DNA of 64,000 bases from Jiangella mangrovi. GTDB lineage: Bacteria; Actinomycetota; Actinomycetes; Jiangellales; Jiangellaceae. The stretch covers positions 1,426,001-1,490,000 of the forward strand of contig NZ_JACHMM010000001.1 in NCBI RefSeq assembly GCF_014204975.1. Direction: 5' to 3'. Below the pieces are notes generated by a model, which saw only the letters and a list, made by a program, of their open reading frames with translations, had not been told where the DNA came from and made no database searches. Shown piece after piece: positions 1 to 7,592 of this stretch. The first letter of the stretch is position 1, and the number at the start of each line of letters is the position of its first letter. The translations under genes were made by a program, and so were the position numbers.

Positions 1-25
1 AACTGACGGTTCACGTGCGTCTCCT

Positions 26-796
26 CTACAGGTGATGTCCCGGGCCGGAGCCCTGGTGGGGGGTTCGTTCCAGCGTCATGTGCACCTGGTACCGGTCGGC
101 GCGGTACCACGAGGTGACGTGCTCCATCGGCCGCCCGGCGGCGTAGGAGGTCTTCCGGAAGACCAGGAGCGGCGCGGCCGGCGGGACCCGCAGCAGCCGG
201 GCGCGCAGCGGGTCGGCGCCCTCGGCCCAGACCGTCTGGGCGGCGGAGTCGAGGACGCGGCCGTAGTCGTGCGCGAGGATCGAGTAGACCGAGCTGGTGA
301 GGTCGCGTTCCAGCAGCCCGGGCAGCGGCGCGGCCGGCAGCCACGACACCTCGTGCGCCATGGGGGCGCCGTCGGCCGAGCGCAGCCGCTCGATGCGGTA
401 GGCGCGGTCGGTGACGTCGAGGCCCAGCGCGGCCCGGGCCGGCGGCGGGGCCGCGGTCTCGTCGGCGCCGAGCACGACGGTGGACGGCTTGTGGCCGCGG
501 CGGCGCATGTCCTCGGTGAACGAGGACAGGTGCATCTGCGACTCGATGCTCGCGGCGGCCACGAACGTGCCCTTGCCGCGGACGCGGTAGAGCCGGCCCT
601 CGGCGACCAGCCGGCCGACGGCCTCGCGGACCGTGGCCCGGCTGACCTTGAACCGGGCGACCAGTTCACGCTCCGAGGGGACCGGGGCGTCGGGCACCAG
701 CTCGCCCTCGATCATGGCGAGCAGGATCTCTCTCAGTTGCCGGTGTTTGGGCACCGGTCCGTCGACCACGTTCACGGAGACCCTCTTTCCGGACAT
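26..796 (-). CDS. GntR-family regulator with UTRA domain (DasR/NagR-like)
   Basis: Transcription factor of 256 aa. An N-terminal GntR winged helix (about residues 10-80, with the run PSERELVARFKVSRATVREA) is followed by a C-terminal UTRA effector domain that binds sugar-phosphate-type ligands in this family. The ATG at 796 is chosen because the conserved domain begins just after it; the frame stays open upstream only with low-complexity sequence. It is divergent from a second GntR gene, and a dre-like operator lies between them, so autoregulation and control of the amino-sugar operon to the right are inferred. The family is clear; the exact ligand (GlcNAc-6-P or GlcN-6-P would be usual) is inferred. 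Confidence 0.9.
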   Translation of the reverse strand: MSGKRVSVNVVDGPVPKHRQLREILLAMIEGELVPDAPVPSERELVARFKVSRATVREAVGRLVAEGRLYRVRGKGTFVAAASIESQMHLSSFTEDMRRRGHKPSTVVLGADETAAPPPARAALGLDVTDRAYRIERLRSADGAPMAHEVSWLPAAPLPGLLERDLTSSVYSILAHDYGRVLDSAAQTVWAEGADPLRARLLRVPPAAPLLVFRKTSYAAGRPMEHVTSWYRADRYQVHMTLERTPHQGSGPGHHL

Positions 797-813
797 CTCG
801 GACACTGGTAGGA

Positions 814-829
814 ACTGGTCTAGATGACT
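814..829. promoter_or_regulatory. dre-like GntR operator in a divergent promoter region
   Basis: ACTGGTCTAGATGACT matches 14 of 16 positions of the published DasR responsive element ACTGGTCTAGACCACT. Extra half-sites lie at 804-809 (ACTGGT) and 831-837 (GACCAGT, the inverse of 814-820). On the minus strand a TTGTAT hexamer and a TCTAGA hexamer about 18 bp apart overlap the site, so a bound regulator would probably block the promoter of the left GntR gene. On the plus strand TACAAT at 844-849 is a possible -10 element. The operator match is seen directly; occupancy by either neighbouring regulator is inferred. Confidence 0.7.
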
Positions 830-938
830 TGACCAGTGGCCCATACAATGTGGCTGCGCCTCACGCTTGTCAAGGGGTGCATGGTCCGAATCGACCGGCC
901 AACGGGATTTCCCGCGGCCCCGACCCGATGCGAGTCCC

Positions 939-1691
939 GTGCTGTCCCTGCGCCGATCGCCGCTCAAGTACCTCCAGGTACGCGACTACCTGCGCAGCCT
1001 CGTGCTGAGCGAGCTGCGGCCGGGTGATCCCGTGCCCTCCGAGCGCATGCTCTGCGAGCGCTTCGGCGTCTCCCGCATGACGGTGCGCCAGGCCGTCGAC
1101 GCGCTGGTCGTCGAGGGGGTGCTGGAGCGCATCCAGGGCCGCGGCACGTTCGTCGCGCCGCCCAAGGTCGACCTCCAGGTCCGGCTGGCGTCGTTCACCG
1201 AGGAGATGACCCGCCGCGGCATGACGGCGGGTGTCAAGGTGCTCGCGTCCGGGTTCGTGCCGGCCGAGCCGGACATCGCCGAGGCGCTGAAGGTGGCGAC
1301 CGGCGAGCAACTCATCCACCTGCACCGGCTGCGCCTCGCCGACGACGAGCCCATGGCCGTCGAGCACACCTGGCTGCCCGCCGACCGGCTGCCCGGGTTC
1401 CTCGACGACGGCATCCCGGCCAGCGTCTACGTCGAGCTCGACGCGCGGGGACTGGTCCCGGACTGGGGCGAGGACACCATCGACGCCGGCGAGGCCGACC
1501 ACGAGGAGGCCAAGCTCCTCATGATCAAGCCCGGCAAGCCCGTGCTGCGCATCTCGCGGCGCGCGTTCACCGGCGACGCCGCCATCGAGTACAGCCGCTC
1601 CGCCTTCCGCTCGGACCGCTACACGCTCTGGGTCCCCGTGGCCCGGCCCAGCCCGTCGGTGGTGCCGCGGGGGCGCACGACCGCACCCTGA
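939..1691 (+). CDS. GntR-family regulator with UTRA domain (DasR-like), second copy
   Basis: Regulator of 250 aa and the first gene of the amino-sugar operon. It has a GntR winged helix (PSERMLCERFGVSRMTVRQA) and then a UTRA domain ending near SRSAFRSDRYTLWVPV. The GTG at 939 is preferred because the conserved region starts with SLRRSPLKYLQVRDYL; an ATG at 867 would add 24 non-conserved residues. It is paralogous to the divergent GntR gene, and the two probably respond to related phosphorylated amino sugars. The next gene follows after 43 bp, so co-transcription with the SIS and PTS genes is likely. Confidence 0.88.
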   Translation: MLSLRRSPLKYLQVRDYLRSLVLSELRPGDPVPSERMLCERFGVSRMTVRQAVDALVVEGVLERIQGRGTFVAPPKVDLQVRLASFTEEMTRRGMTAGVKVLASGFVPAEPDIAEALKVATGEQLIHLHRLRLADDEPMAVEHTWLPADRLPGFLDDGIPASVYVELDARGLVPDWGEDTIDAGEADHEEAKLLMIKPGKPVLRISRRAFTGDAAIEYSRSAFRSDRYTLWVPVARPSPSVVPRGRTTAP

Positions 1692-1734
1692 CCCCGCCCC
1701 GACCCGTCCCGACCCTCGACAGGAGAGAAGCCGC

Positions 1735-2790
1735 GTGACCGAGACGATCATGGCCCGCGAGATCGCCGAACAGCCCGAGGCGCTCGCCCGGACGCTCGAC
1801 GCGCTGCTGCCGCTGCGCCCCGAGCTGCGCGCGCTGAGCGAGGGCCGGCGCGTGGTGCTGTTCGTGGCCCGCGGGTCGTCGGACAACGCCGCGATCTACG
1901 GCCGGTACCTGCTCGAGGTGCACGCGGGCGTCCCCGGCGGGCTGGCCGCGCCGAGCGTCGCGACGCACTACCACGCCGACCTCGACCTCTCCGAAGCCGT
2001 CGTCGTGTCGGTGTCGCAGTCGGGCGAGACCGAGGAGATCGTCGAGACCCAGGCGTGGGCCGCGGCCCACGGCGCCCGCACCATCGCCGTCACCAACGAC
2101 GGCGGCAGCGCGCTCGCCGCCGCGGCCGACCTCGCGCTGGTCACGCGTGCCGGCGCGGAACGCGCGGTGCCGGCCACGAAGTCGTACACCACGCAGCTGG
2201 CCGCCATGGCGGTGCTGGCCGACTCCTTCGCCGCGAAGCCGGGCACCCTCGACGCCGACCTCGCCCGCGTCCCCGCCGAGGTGCGGCGGCTCATCGAGCG
2301 GCGCGACGGTGTCGACGAGGCCGCCGAGCGGCTGGCGTCGACGCCCGAGACGCTGGTCAGCGGCCGTGGCATCACGTTCGGCACGGCGCTCGAGGCCGCG
2401 CTCAAGCTCGAGGAGACCTGCCTGCGCCCGGTGCGCGGGCTGTCCTACGCCGATCTGCGGCACGGGCCGATCGCCGTCGTCGACGCCGAGCACGTCGCGC
2501 TGCTGGTGTCGGCGGCCGACGGGCCCATGGTCGCCGGACTGACGGAGCTCGCCCACGACCTGCGTCGGCGCGGGGCCGCGGCGACCATCGGCGTCGGCGG
2601 CGACACCGCGTTCGCCGGTGCCGTCGACGTCTGCGTCCGCGGACCGGAGCTGCCCGAGGCGGTGGCGCCGCTGGCGCTCGTCGTTCCCGCACAGTTGACG
2701 GTCGAGGCGCTGGCGCGCAGGCTCGGGCTCGACCCGGACGCGCCCAGGGGGCTCTCCAAGGTCACCCAGACCGACCCGGCCGGCAGCTGA
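1735..2790 (+). CDS. SIS-domain amino-sugar deaminase/isomerase (GlmS C-domain-like, NagB-II type)
   Basis: Cytoplasmic sugar-phosphate enzyme of 351 aa with two SIS domains. Typical motifs are ARGSSDNAA (first phosphosugar loop), SVSQSGETEEI and AVPATKSYTTQ. The glutamine amidotransferase domain of GlmS is absent, which fits NagB-II/AgaS-type deaminases that convert glucosamine-6-phosphate to fructose-6-phosphate and ammonia. GTG start at 1735 with an AGGAGAG ribosome site 7-8 nt upstream. Its place between a DasR-like regulator and GlcNAc-type PTS components supports an amino-sugar role. Deaminase as opposed to isomerase is inferred from context. Confidence 0.85.
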   Translation: MTETIMAREIAEQPEALARTLDALLPLRPELRALSEGRRVVLFVARGSSDNAAIYGRYLLEVHAGVPGGLAAPSVATHYHADLDLSEAVVVSVSQSGETEEIVETQAWAAAHGARTIAVTNDGGSALAAAADLALVTRAGAERAVPATKSYTTQLAAMAVLADSFAAKPGTLDADLARVPAEVRRLIERRDGVDEAAERLASTPETLVSGRGITFGTALEAALKLEETCLRPVRGLSYADLRHGPIAVVDAEHVALLVSAADGPMVAGLTELAHDLRRRGAAATIGVGGDTAFAGAVDVCVRGPELPEAVAPLALVVPAQLTVEALARRLGLDPDAPRGLSKVTQTDPAGS

Positions 2791-2833
2791 GCCGGCACCC
2801 GCACTTCTCACCACACACCAACGGAGGGGACAC

Positions 2834-3064
2834 ATGGACAAGGCCGAGCAGATCCTGAAGGCGCTGGGCGGCGCCGACAACATCGTCGAGATCGAGCCGT
2901 GCGCCACGCGGCTGCGCACCGAGGTGCACGACGCCGCGCTGGTCGACGAGAAGGCGCTCAAGGCCGCCGGCGCGTTCGGCGTCATCTCGGCCGGCCAGGT
3001 CGTGCAGGTCGTGGTCGGGCCCGAGGCGGACACCATCGCCACCGACATCGAGGATCTGATGTGA
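2834..3064 (+). CDS. PTS sugar transporter EIIB component, glucose/GlcNAc family
   Basis: A 76-aa soluble EIIB domain. The phosphorylated cysteine is in IEPCATRLRTEV near residue 23, the hallmark of the Glc/GlcNAc EIIB family. It accepts phosphate from EIIA and passes it to the sugar during import through EIIC. The start has a GGAGGGG ribosome site at about 2823. The stop overlaps the next start as GTGA, so EIIB and EIIA are translationally coupled. No EIIC gene occurs in the window, so the membrane component must be encoded elsewhere. Comparable to NagF of streptomycetes. Confidence 0.9.
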   Translation: MDKAEQILKALGGADNIVEIEPCATRLRTEVHDAALVDEKALKAAGAFGVISAGQVVQVVVGPEADTIATDIEDLM

Positions 3065-3522
3065 CCCAGCTCGACGTGCTGTCGCCGGTGCCGGGGCGGG
3101 TGATCGAGCTGGCCGAGGTGCCGGACCCGGTCTTCGCCCAGGCGCTGGTCGGCCCCGGCCTGGCCGTCGACCCCGTCCGCACCGGCCGCGTGACGGCGGT
3201 GGCCCCGGTGGCCGGCACGCTGGTCAAGCTGCACCCGCACGCGTTCGTCATCCAGACCGCCGACGGCGCGGGGGTGCTGACCCACCTGGGCATCGACACC
3301 GTCCAGCTGGCCGGCGACGGGTTCGAGCTGCTCGTGGCCGAGGGCGACGCGGTGGCCGCCGGCGCCTCCGTCGTCACCTGGGACCCGGCCGCCGTGGAGT
3401 CCGGCGGGCGCTCCCCGGTGGTGCCGGTGATCGCGCTCGAGGCGGCGGCGGACGACCTGACCGGGCTGCGCCCCGCCGGACCGGCCGAGGCCGCCGACGT
3501 GCTGTTCACGTGGGTCCGGTGA
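3061..3522 (+). CDS. crr: PTS EIIA component, glucose family (Crr-like)
   Basis: A 153-aa EIIA-Glc-type protein. The active-site histidine lies in GVLTHLGIDTVQL, and HPHAFVIQ supplies the companion histidine of the family. It carries phosphate from HPr to EIIB. The GTG at 3061 overlaps the EIIB stop by four bases, which sets the start. In Streptomyces the orthologue Crr feeds the GlcNAc permease, and the same role is inferred here from the flanking SIS and DasR-like genes. Confidence 0.88.
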   Translation: MTQLDVLSPVPGRVIELAEVPDPVFAQALVGPGLAVDPVRTGRVTAVAPVAGTLVKLHPHAFVIQTADGAGVLTHLGIDTVQLAGDGFELLVAEGDAVAAGASVVTWDPAAVESGGRSPVVPVIALEAAADDLTGLRPAGPAEAADVLFTWVR

Positions 3523-4184
3523 GCGGCGGGCTCGACCCGCAGCTCGCGGACCGGCGGGCGGCACTGGTCGACCTCGACGGCACGCTGGTCGACAGCGAGC
3601 CCGCGAACCAGGCCGCGTACCGGTCGTACTTCACCGAGCGGGGCTGGGAGGTGGGCCCCGACGTCTACCGCGAGTTCGCCGGCCGCCGGGGCGCCGACGT
3701 GTTCGCCCAGCTGGCCGGGCCGTGGACGGGCGAGGACGCAGCGATGCTGGTCGAGGGCGTGCTGTCGCACGTCGACCACGACGCCCACCCGCTGCGGCCC
3801 ATGACCGGCGCCGCCGAGCTGATCCGCCGGCTGCACGAGGCCGGCGTGGCGATCGCGCTGGTGACGTCGGCCAAGCTCGCCTGGGCGGAGTACGCGGTGG
3901 GCGAGGTGCTGGGCGTGCGCGACCTCTTCACGGAACTGATCACCTGGGAGCGCACCGACGCCGGCAAGCCCGACCCGGCGCCCTACCTGCTGGGCGCCGA
4001 GGCCCTGGGCGTGCCCCCCGCCGACGCCGTGGCCCTGGAGGACACCGTGCCCGGCCTGCGCTCGGCGCTGGGCGCGGGGGTGGGTCTGGTCATCGGCCTG
4101 AGCACCGGCACCGATGCGCCGACGCTGCTGGCCGGCGGCGCGCACCGGGTGGTGGCCGGGCCCGCTGACCTGCTGAGGTCCTGA
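3519..4184 (+). CDS. HAD-superfamily sugar phosphatase / beta-phosphoglucomutase-like
   Basis: A 221-aa HAD hydrolase with all four motifs: DLDGTLVDSE (nucleophile Asp), VTSAK, GKPDP and ALEDT. A helical cap sits between motifs I and II, as in subfamily IA (beta-PGM-like) phosphatases. GTG at 3519 overlaps the EIIA stop as GTGA; an alternative GTG lies at 3510. As the last gene of the operon it probably removes phosphate from a sugar phosphate formed during amino-sugar catabolism; the substrate cannot be read from the sequence. Confidence 0.82.
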   Translation: MSGGLDPQLADRRAALVDLDGTLVDSEPANQAAYRSYFTERGWEVGPDVYREFAGRRGADVFAQLAGPWTGEDAAMLVEGVLSHVDHDAHPLRPMTGAAELIRRLHEAGVAIALVTSAKLAWAEYAVGEVLGVRDLFTELITWERTDAGKPDPAPYLLGAEALGVPPADAVALEDTVPGLRSALGAGVGLVIGLSTGTDAPTLLAGGAHRVVAGPADLLRS

Positions 4185-4273
4185 CCAGACGGTTTGATCG
4201 ATCTCAGGACGGGTACATCGCCGCTAAAGCAAGCCAGCGACGGGTGGACGAGCCCCGTAGGAGGTCGGGAACC

Positions 4274-4717
4274 ATGCTGATCGTGCTCGCACTGCTGCTT
4301 CTCGCGGTGGCCGGTCTCGCGGTGTACGTGATCGCGATGGACGGAACCGGCCAGATGATGATCGACGAGCTCGGCATGAACACCGAGATCCCGATCTGGG
4401 CCGTCTTCGTGGCCGGCGCCGTGACGATGTTCGTGGTGGTGGCCGCCGTGGCCGCCTTCGGCTCGGGGATGCGTGCGGCCCGGGCCCGCCGGACGGAGAT
4501 CCGCTACCTGCGCCAGCGGGTGGCCACGCAGGAGATGGCCGAGGACCGGACGGCCGACGGCCACCCGGCGACGGACGGCGTGCCCGCCGCCCGTGACACC
4601 GACGACACCGTGACCGACGACGGCCGGACCAACCGGCTGGGTCGGTGGCGCCGGCGCCACGCCGCCGACGACGAGACCCGGACCGACAAGCCGCCGGCCG
4701 AGGCCACTCACAGCTGA
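4274..4717 (+). CDS. Small two-TM membrane protein, LapA-like
   Basis: A 147-aa protein with two hydrophobic segments (about residues 1-21 and 39-62), a basic loop ARARRTEIRYLRQRV, and a hydrophilic, charged C-terminal tail. The hairpin topology followed by a coiled region resembles LapA/DUF1049 proteins, but the match is loose. The ATG at 4274 is chosen over an upstream GTG because AGGAGG lies 9 nt before it. It stands alone and ends at a strong hairpin. Function unknown. Confidence 0.6.
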   Translation: MLIVLALLLLAVAGLAVYVIAMDGTGQMMIDELGMNTEIPIWAVFVAGAVTMFVVVAAVAAFGSGMRAARARRTEIRYLRQRVATQEMAEDRTADGHPATDGVPAARDTDDTVTDDGRTNRLGRWRRRHAADDETRTDKPPAEATHS

Positions 4718-4735
4718 CACGAGGGCGGGTGACCG

Positions 4736-4769
4736 GGCCCCGGCCGCGGAGCGATCCGCGGCCGGGGCC
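4736..4769 (+). terminator. Strong GC hairpin terminator
   Basis: A perfect 15-bp stem (GGCCCCGGCCGCGGA pairing with its complement) closed by a GCGA loop, 18 bp after the stop of the membrane protein gene. It lacks a clear U-tract, as is common for actinobacterial intrinsic terminators. Confidence 0.8.
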
Positions 4770-4841
4770 TCATCCCTGTGCGGCGCGGGCCTCCGCGAGC
4801 CGCGCCATCCCCAGCGGGTCCGGCGGGGCAGACGGTGTCGT

Positions 4842-4920
4842 TGTGAGATCTCTGCGCGATCGATGTGGCGACGCTGTCGCTGCAACGACAGTGTCCTCAC
4901 ACCCTCAGCGCGTGACGCCA
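4842..4920 (+). repeat. Palindromic intergenic repeat, copy A
   Basis: About 73 bp align with the copy at 14900-14981 at roughly 80% identity. The left end is TGTGAGATCTCTGCGCGA; an internal stem CTGTCG/CGACAG flanks CTGCAA. The right terminal inverted repeat is decayed (GCGCGTGACG where copy B has GCGCAGTGATC). It lies between convergent genes. The reverse complement of its left end matches the left end of the 31743 element. Confidence 0.7.
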
Positions 4921-4967
4921 GCCGCCCACCTCGACGCGAGCCCCGCCACCACCCCACGAGAGCCCCG

Positions 4968-5459
4968 TCAGCCCGGCGAGTGCGGCCGCGGCGCCGGCTG
5001 CAGGCCGGCCGGCAGCTCGTAGCCGGCCTCCCACGGAAACCGCCCGGCAGCGTCGTCCCAGATCAGCTGCAGGGCCGGAACCGGGCCCGCGGCGCCGAGG
5101 TCGTAGTAGCGCTGGGCCGACCCCAGCACGGGCGGGTGATCGCCGTCGTGGAACGGGAACAGCTGCAGCCGGTGGTCCCAGCCGGCCAGCCGCAGCGGCC
5201 GCCCGGGACCGAAGCGCTCGCCGTCGCGCACCCGCTGGCCGAACTCGTTGAGAAGCCAGGCGCTGGTCTGCAGGTCGAGGCCGTAGACCAGCAGCTCGGG
5301 ATGCTCGAAGCCGAACAGGCCGACGGTGTAGGCGAACGGCGGCGACCCGGCCGCGTACTGCACGGCCCACCCGTGCCGGCGGACGGTGTCGCGCAGCCAC
5401 GCGTCCTCCTGGTCCTGCCATTGCTGCAGCTGGAGTGGCGTGCACGTGCGCGACGTCAT
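4968..5459 (-). CDS. DUF4262 domain protein (copy a)
   Basis: A 163-aa soluble protein that is essentially one DUF4262 domain, recognised by the run GSPPFAYTVGLFGFEHPELLVYGL and a C-terminal PWEAGYELPAGLQPAP. The biochemical role of the family is not known. ATG at 5459 has GGAGG a few bases upstream. A close paralogue lies at 6259-6789, and both have the same promoter signature (see 5500-5522), so both are predicted to be induced by DNA damage through PafBC. Unlike the paralogue it lacks the cysteine-rich insertion. Confidence 0.82.
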   Translation of the reverse strand: MTSRTCTPLQLQQWQDQEDAWLRDTVRRHGWAVQYAAGSPPFAYTVGLFGFEHPELLVYGLDLQTSAWLLNEFGQRVRDGERFGPGRPLRLAGWDHRLQLFPFHDGDHPPVLGSAQRYYDLGAAGPVPALQLIWDDAAGRFPWEAGYELPAGLQPAPRPHSPG

Positions 5460-5499
5460 GTCGGCCTCCGGGGATGGCTCGATGGGAACGGGAGTTCGA

Positions 5500-5522
5500 A
5501 CACTAGCCGGAGGCACTGACAA
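5500..5522 (-). promoter_or_regulatory. PafBC-type DNA-damage promoter upstream of DUF4262 copy a
   Basis: On the minus strand TTGTCAGTG, eight bases, then TAGTGT: an exact fit to the mycobacterial RecA-NDp/PafBC consensus TTGTCRGTG-N8-TAnnnT. It lies 41 bp upstream of the DUF4262 start. The match is seen directly; PafBC control is inferred from that known motif. Confidence 0.8.
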
Positions 5523-5541
5523 TGTCGCGGCGAACGGCGGC

Positions 5542-6189
5542 TCACATGTCGCGGTAGCGCTTCGCTGCGGCGAGGTCGGCGCGCAGCTCGCCGGCGTCGC
5601 GGCGCGGGCCGTAGCCCGGGGTGTCGCGCTGGATGCGCCAGCCCTCGCTGAGCGGGCCGATGTCGACGGGGTCGAACCCGATGCGGTCGATGAACGTCGA
5701 CACCTGCGCCTTGGCACCCTCGTCGTCGCCGGCGACGACCAGCGCGCGCCGGCCGGGCGTGCCGGCCGGGGAGCCGTCCTCGGTCAGCGCGGACGCGTAG
5801 ATGTGGTTGAACGCCTTGACGACGTGCGACTTCGGCAGGTGCGCCTGCAGCAGCTCCGCCGTCGTGGTCGACTCGTCGTCGAGCTCGGGGATGTGGCCGT
5901 CGCGCTGCCAGTAGTAGTTGCCGGTGTCGATGACCGTCTTGCCGGCCAGCGGCTCGACCGGTACGTCGCCGATGGCCCGCAGCGGGATCGACACGACGAC
6001 GATGTCGCCGTCGGCCGCCGCCTCCTCGGCCGTGCCCGCCCGCGCCCGGTCGCCGAGCTCGTCGACCAGGTCGACGAGCGTCTCAGGACCCCGCGAGTTG
6101 CTGACCACCACGTCGTACCCGTTCGCCACCGCGAGCCGCGCCAGCTGGCCACCGATGTTGCCGGCGCCGATGAAACCCAGAGTCGTCAT
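5542..6189 (-). CDS. NADPH-dependent F420 reductase-family / Rossmann oxidoreductase
   Basis: A 215-aa protein with an N-terminal dinucleotide-binding fold (LGFIGAGNIGGQLARLA, GxGxxG) and the later run KAFNHIYASAL typical of the F420H2:NADP oxidoreductase (Fno)-like family. It probably transfers hydride between NADP(H) and a cofactor or small substrate. The ATG at 6189 starts just before the Rossmann fold; no strong ribosome site is seen, and an in-frame start at 6231 is possible. It sits between the two DUF4262 paralogues on the same strand, but copy a has its own promoter, so a shared function is only suggested. Confidence 0.75.
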   Translation of the reverse strand: MTTLGFIGAGNIGGQLARLAVANGYDVVVSNSRGPETLVDLVDELGDRARAGTAEEAAADGDIVVVSIPLRAIGDVPVEPLAGKTVIDTGNYYWQRDGHIPELDDESTTTAELLQAHLPKSHVVKAFNHIYASALTEDGSPAGTPGRRALVVAGDDEGAKAQVSTFIDRIGFDPVDIGPLSEGWRIQRDTPGYGPRRDAGELRADLAAAKRYRDM

Positions 6190-6258
6190 GAAAGGTTGAA
6201 CATCGAAGCACCGGCGAACAGTCCCGTGCACGGGTGTGAGATCGCTCCCCCGTCGTCC

Positions 6259-6789
6259 TCAGCCGGGCGACGGCTGCAGCCCGGCGGGCAGGTCGTAGCC
6301 GTGCTCCCACGGAAACCGCCCGCCGGCGTCGCTCCAGACGACCCGCAGCGCCGGCACCGGCCGGTCGCGCGTGGCCTGGTAGAACCGCTGCGCCGAGATG
6401 AGCACCGGAGTGTCGCCGTCGTCGCGGAACGGCACGAGCACCACCAGGTGCGGACCGCCGTCGACCCGCAGCGGCCGGTCCGAGCCGAGCTGCTCGCCCT
6501 GCCGGACCTGCTCGCCCAGCTCGTTGAGCAACGAGCTGGCGGCGTGCTGGCCGAGGCCGTACACCAGCAGCTCGGCGTGGTCGTAGCCGAACAGGCCGAC
6601 GGTGTAGGCGAACGGCGGCGACCCGCCCCGCGGCCGGCCGCACCCGCACCGAGGCGGCCCCCAGCACCCGTCGCCGTCGACGTACTGCACTGCCCAGCCG
6701 TGCCGCCGGACCGTCTCTCGCATCCACGCGTCCTCCTGGTCCAGCCACTGCTGCAGCTGGACCGGGGTGTGCGTCTCGCCCATGGCCAT
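6259..6789 (-). CDS. DUF4262 domain protein (copy b) with cysteine-rich insertion
   Basis: A 176-aa paralogue of the DUF4262 protein at 4968-5459, sharing QLQQWxDQEDAW, GSPPFAYTVGLFGYDH and FPWEHGYDLPAGLQP. It differs by an insertion near residue 45 containing CWGPPRCGCG, a possible metal-binding or redox loop absent from copy a. ATG at 6789 follows GGGAGG by about 7 nt; a second ATG lies at 6783. A perfect PafBC-type promoter lies 44 bp upstream. Function of the family is unknown. Confidence 0.82.
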   Translation of the reverse strand: MAMGETHTPVQLQQWLDQEDAWMRETVRRHGWAVQYVDGDGCWGPPRCGCGRPRGGSPPFAYTVGLFGYDHAELLVYGLGQHAASSLLNELGEQVRQGEQLGSDRPLRVDGGPHLVVLVPFRDDGDTPVLISAQRFYQATRDRPVPALRVVWSDAGGRFPWEHGYDLPAGLQPSPG

Positions 6790-6832
6790 GCCGAACCTCC
6801 CCGAAGTCACCAAGATCAAGATCAGGAGGGCG

Positions 6833-6855
6833 ACGCTAGCCGGTCGCACCGACAA
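6833..6855 (-). promoter_or_regulatory. PafBC-type DNA-damage promoter upstream of DUF4262 copy b
   Basis: On the minus strand TTGTCGGTG, eight bases, then TAGCGT: an exact match to TTGTCRGTG-N8-TAnnnT. The site also forms a perfect 9-bp hairpin (6845-6865, CGCACCGAC/GTCGGTGCG) starting right after the stop of the ABC permease gene, so the same bases may serve as terminator and promoter. Confidence 0.8.
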
Positions 6856-6865
6856 CGTCGGTGCG

Positions 6866-7582
6866 TCACTCCTCGCCGGCGAGCGAGAGGACCCGCAGGC
6901 GCTGCCCGGCGTACCAGGTGGCGCCGACGATGACGACCGCCAGCAGCACCCCGGCGACCGCGAGCCGGACGTCGGACGAGACGAGGTCGCGCGTCGCGAT
7001 CGCCTCGGTCAGCGACAGCGACCACTGCTGCACGCTCAGCGTCCGCGCACCGGGCACGAAGGAGCCGAGCAGGCCCTCCCAGATGAGCGCGTACGCCAGC
7101 CCGTACACCACGGCGTGCTTGGTGACGACGGCGAGCAGCAGGAAGATCGCGCTGTAGGCGATGGACGCCACCAGCGCCGCGACGCCGAAGCCCAGCGCGA
7201 TGCGCCCGGTCGTCCCGGACATCACCAGGCCGGCGACGAACGTGGGCACGGCCGCGAACAGCACGGTGCCGGTGGCCGCGACGGCGAACTTGCTCAGGAT
7301 GATCTTCGGCCTGGAGATCGGCTTCGACAGCAGGTAGACCACGGAGCCGTCGTCGATCTCGGGGCCGATGACGCCGGTGCCGACGATGAGCCCGAACAGC
7401 GGCACCAGGGCGGCCACCGCCACCGCGCCGAGGAAGTCCGCGGTGACCTGGTGGTCGACGCCGACGGTGACGCGCAGCAGGACGGCCATGGCGAGCAGCA
7501 GCACCGACATCGCCAGCAGCAGCCAGGCCCGCCGGCCCCCGAGCAACGCCCGGTAGGTCAGCCGGACAACGGTCCCGTTCAT
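6866..7582 (-). CDS. ABC-2 type transporter permease
   Basis: A 238-aa integral membrane protein with about six hydrophobic segments and the charged loop GPEIDDGSVVYLLSKPISRPKIILSKF that is characteristic of ABC-2 exporter permeases. Last gene of a four-gene operon (ATPase, permease, ATPase, permease) reading leftward from 10305. It pairs with the adjacent ATPase. The exported substrate is not evident; such systems in actinomycetes often move lipids, antibiotics or peptides. Confidence 0.85.
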   Translation of the reverse strand: MNGTVVRLTYRALLGGRRAWLLLAMSVLLLAMAVLLRVTVGVDHQVTADFLGAVAVAALVPLFGLIVGTGVIGPEIDDGSVVYLLSKPISRPKIILSKFAVAATGTVLFAAVPTFVAGLVMSGTTGRIALGFGVAALVASIAYSAIFLLLAVVTKHAVVYGLAYALIWEGLLGSFVPGARTLSVQQWSLSLTEAIATRDLVSSDVRLAVAGVLLAVVIVGATWYAGQRLRVLSLAGEE

Positions 7583-7592
7583 GCCTGAACCC

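Noticed and set aside
1567-3564. 665-aa minus-strand ORF opposite the amino-sugar operon
   Set aside because: Low-complexity Arg/Gly/His-rich shadow of real genes on the plus strand; no start signal or domain.
5490-5500. LexA SOS box at the TTCGAAC word upstream of DUF4262 copy a
   Set aside because: Only one half-site is present; the adjacent perfect PafBC motif explains the promoter better.
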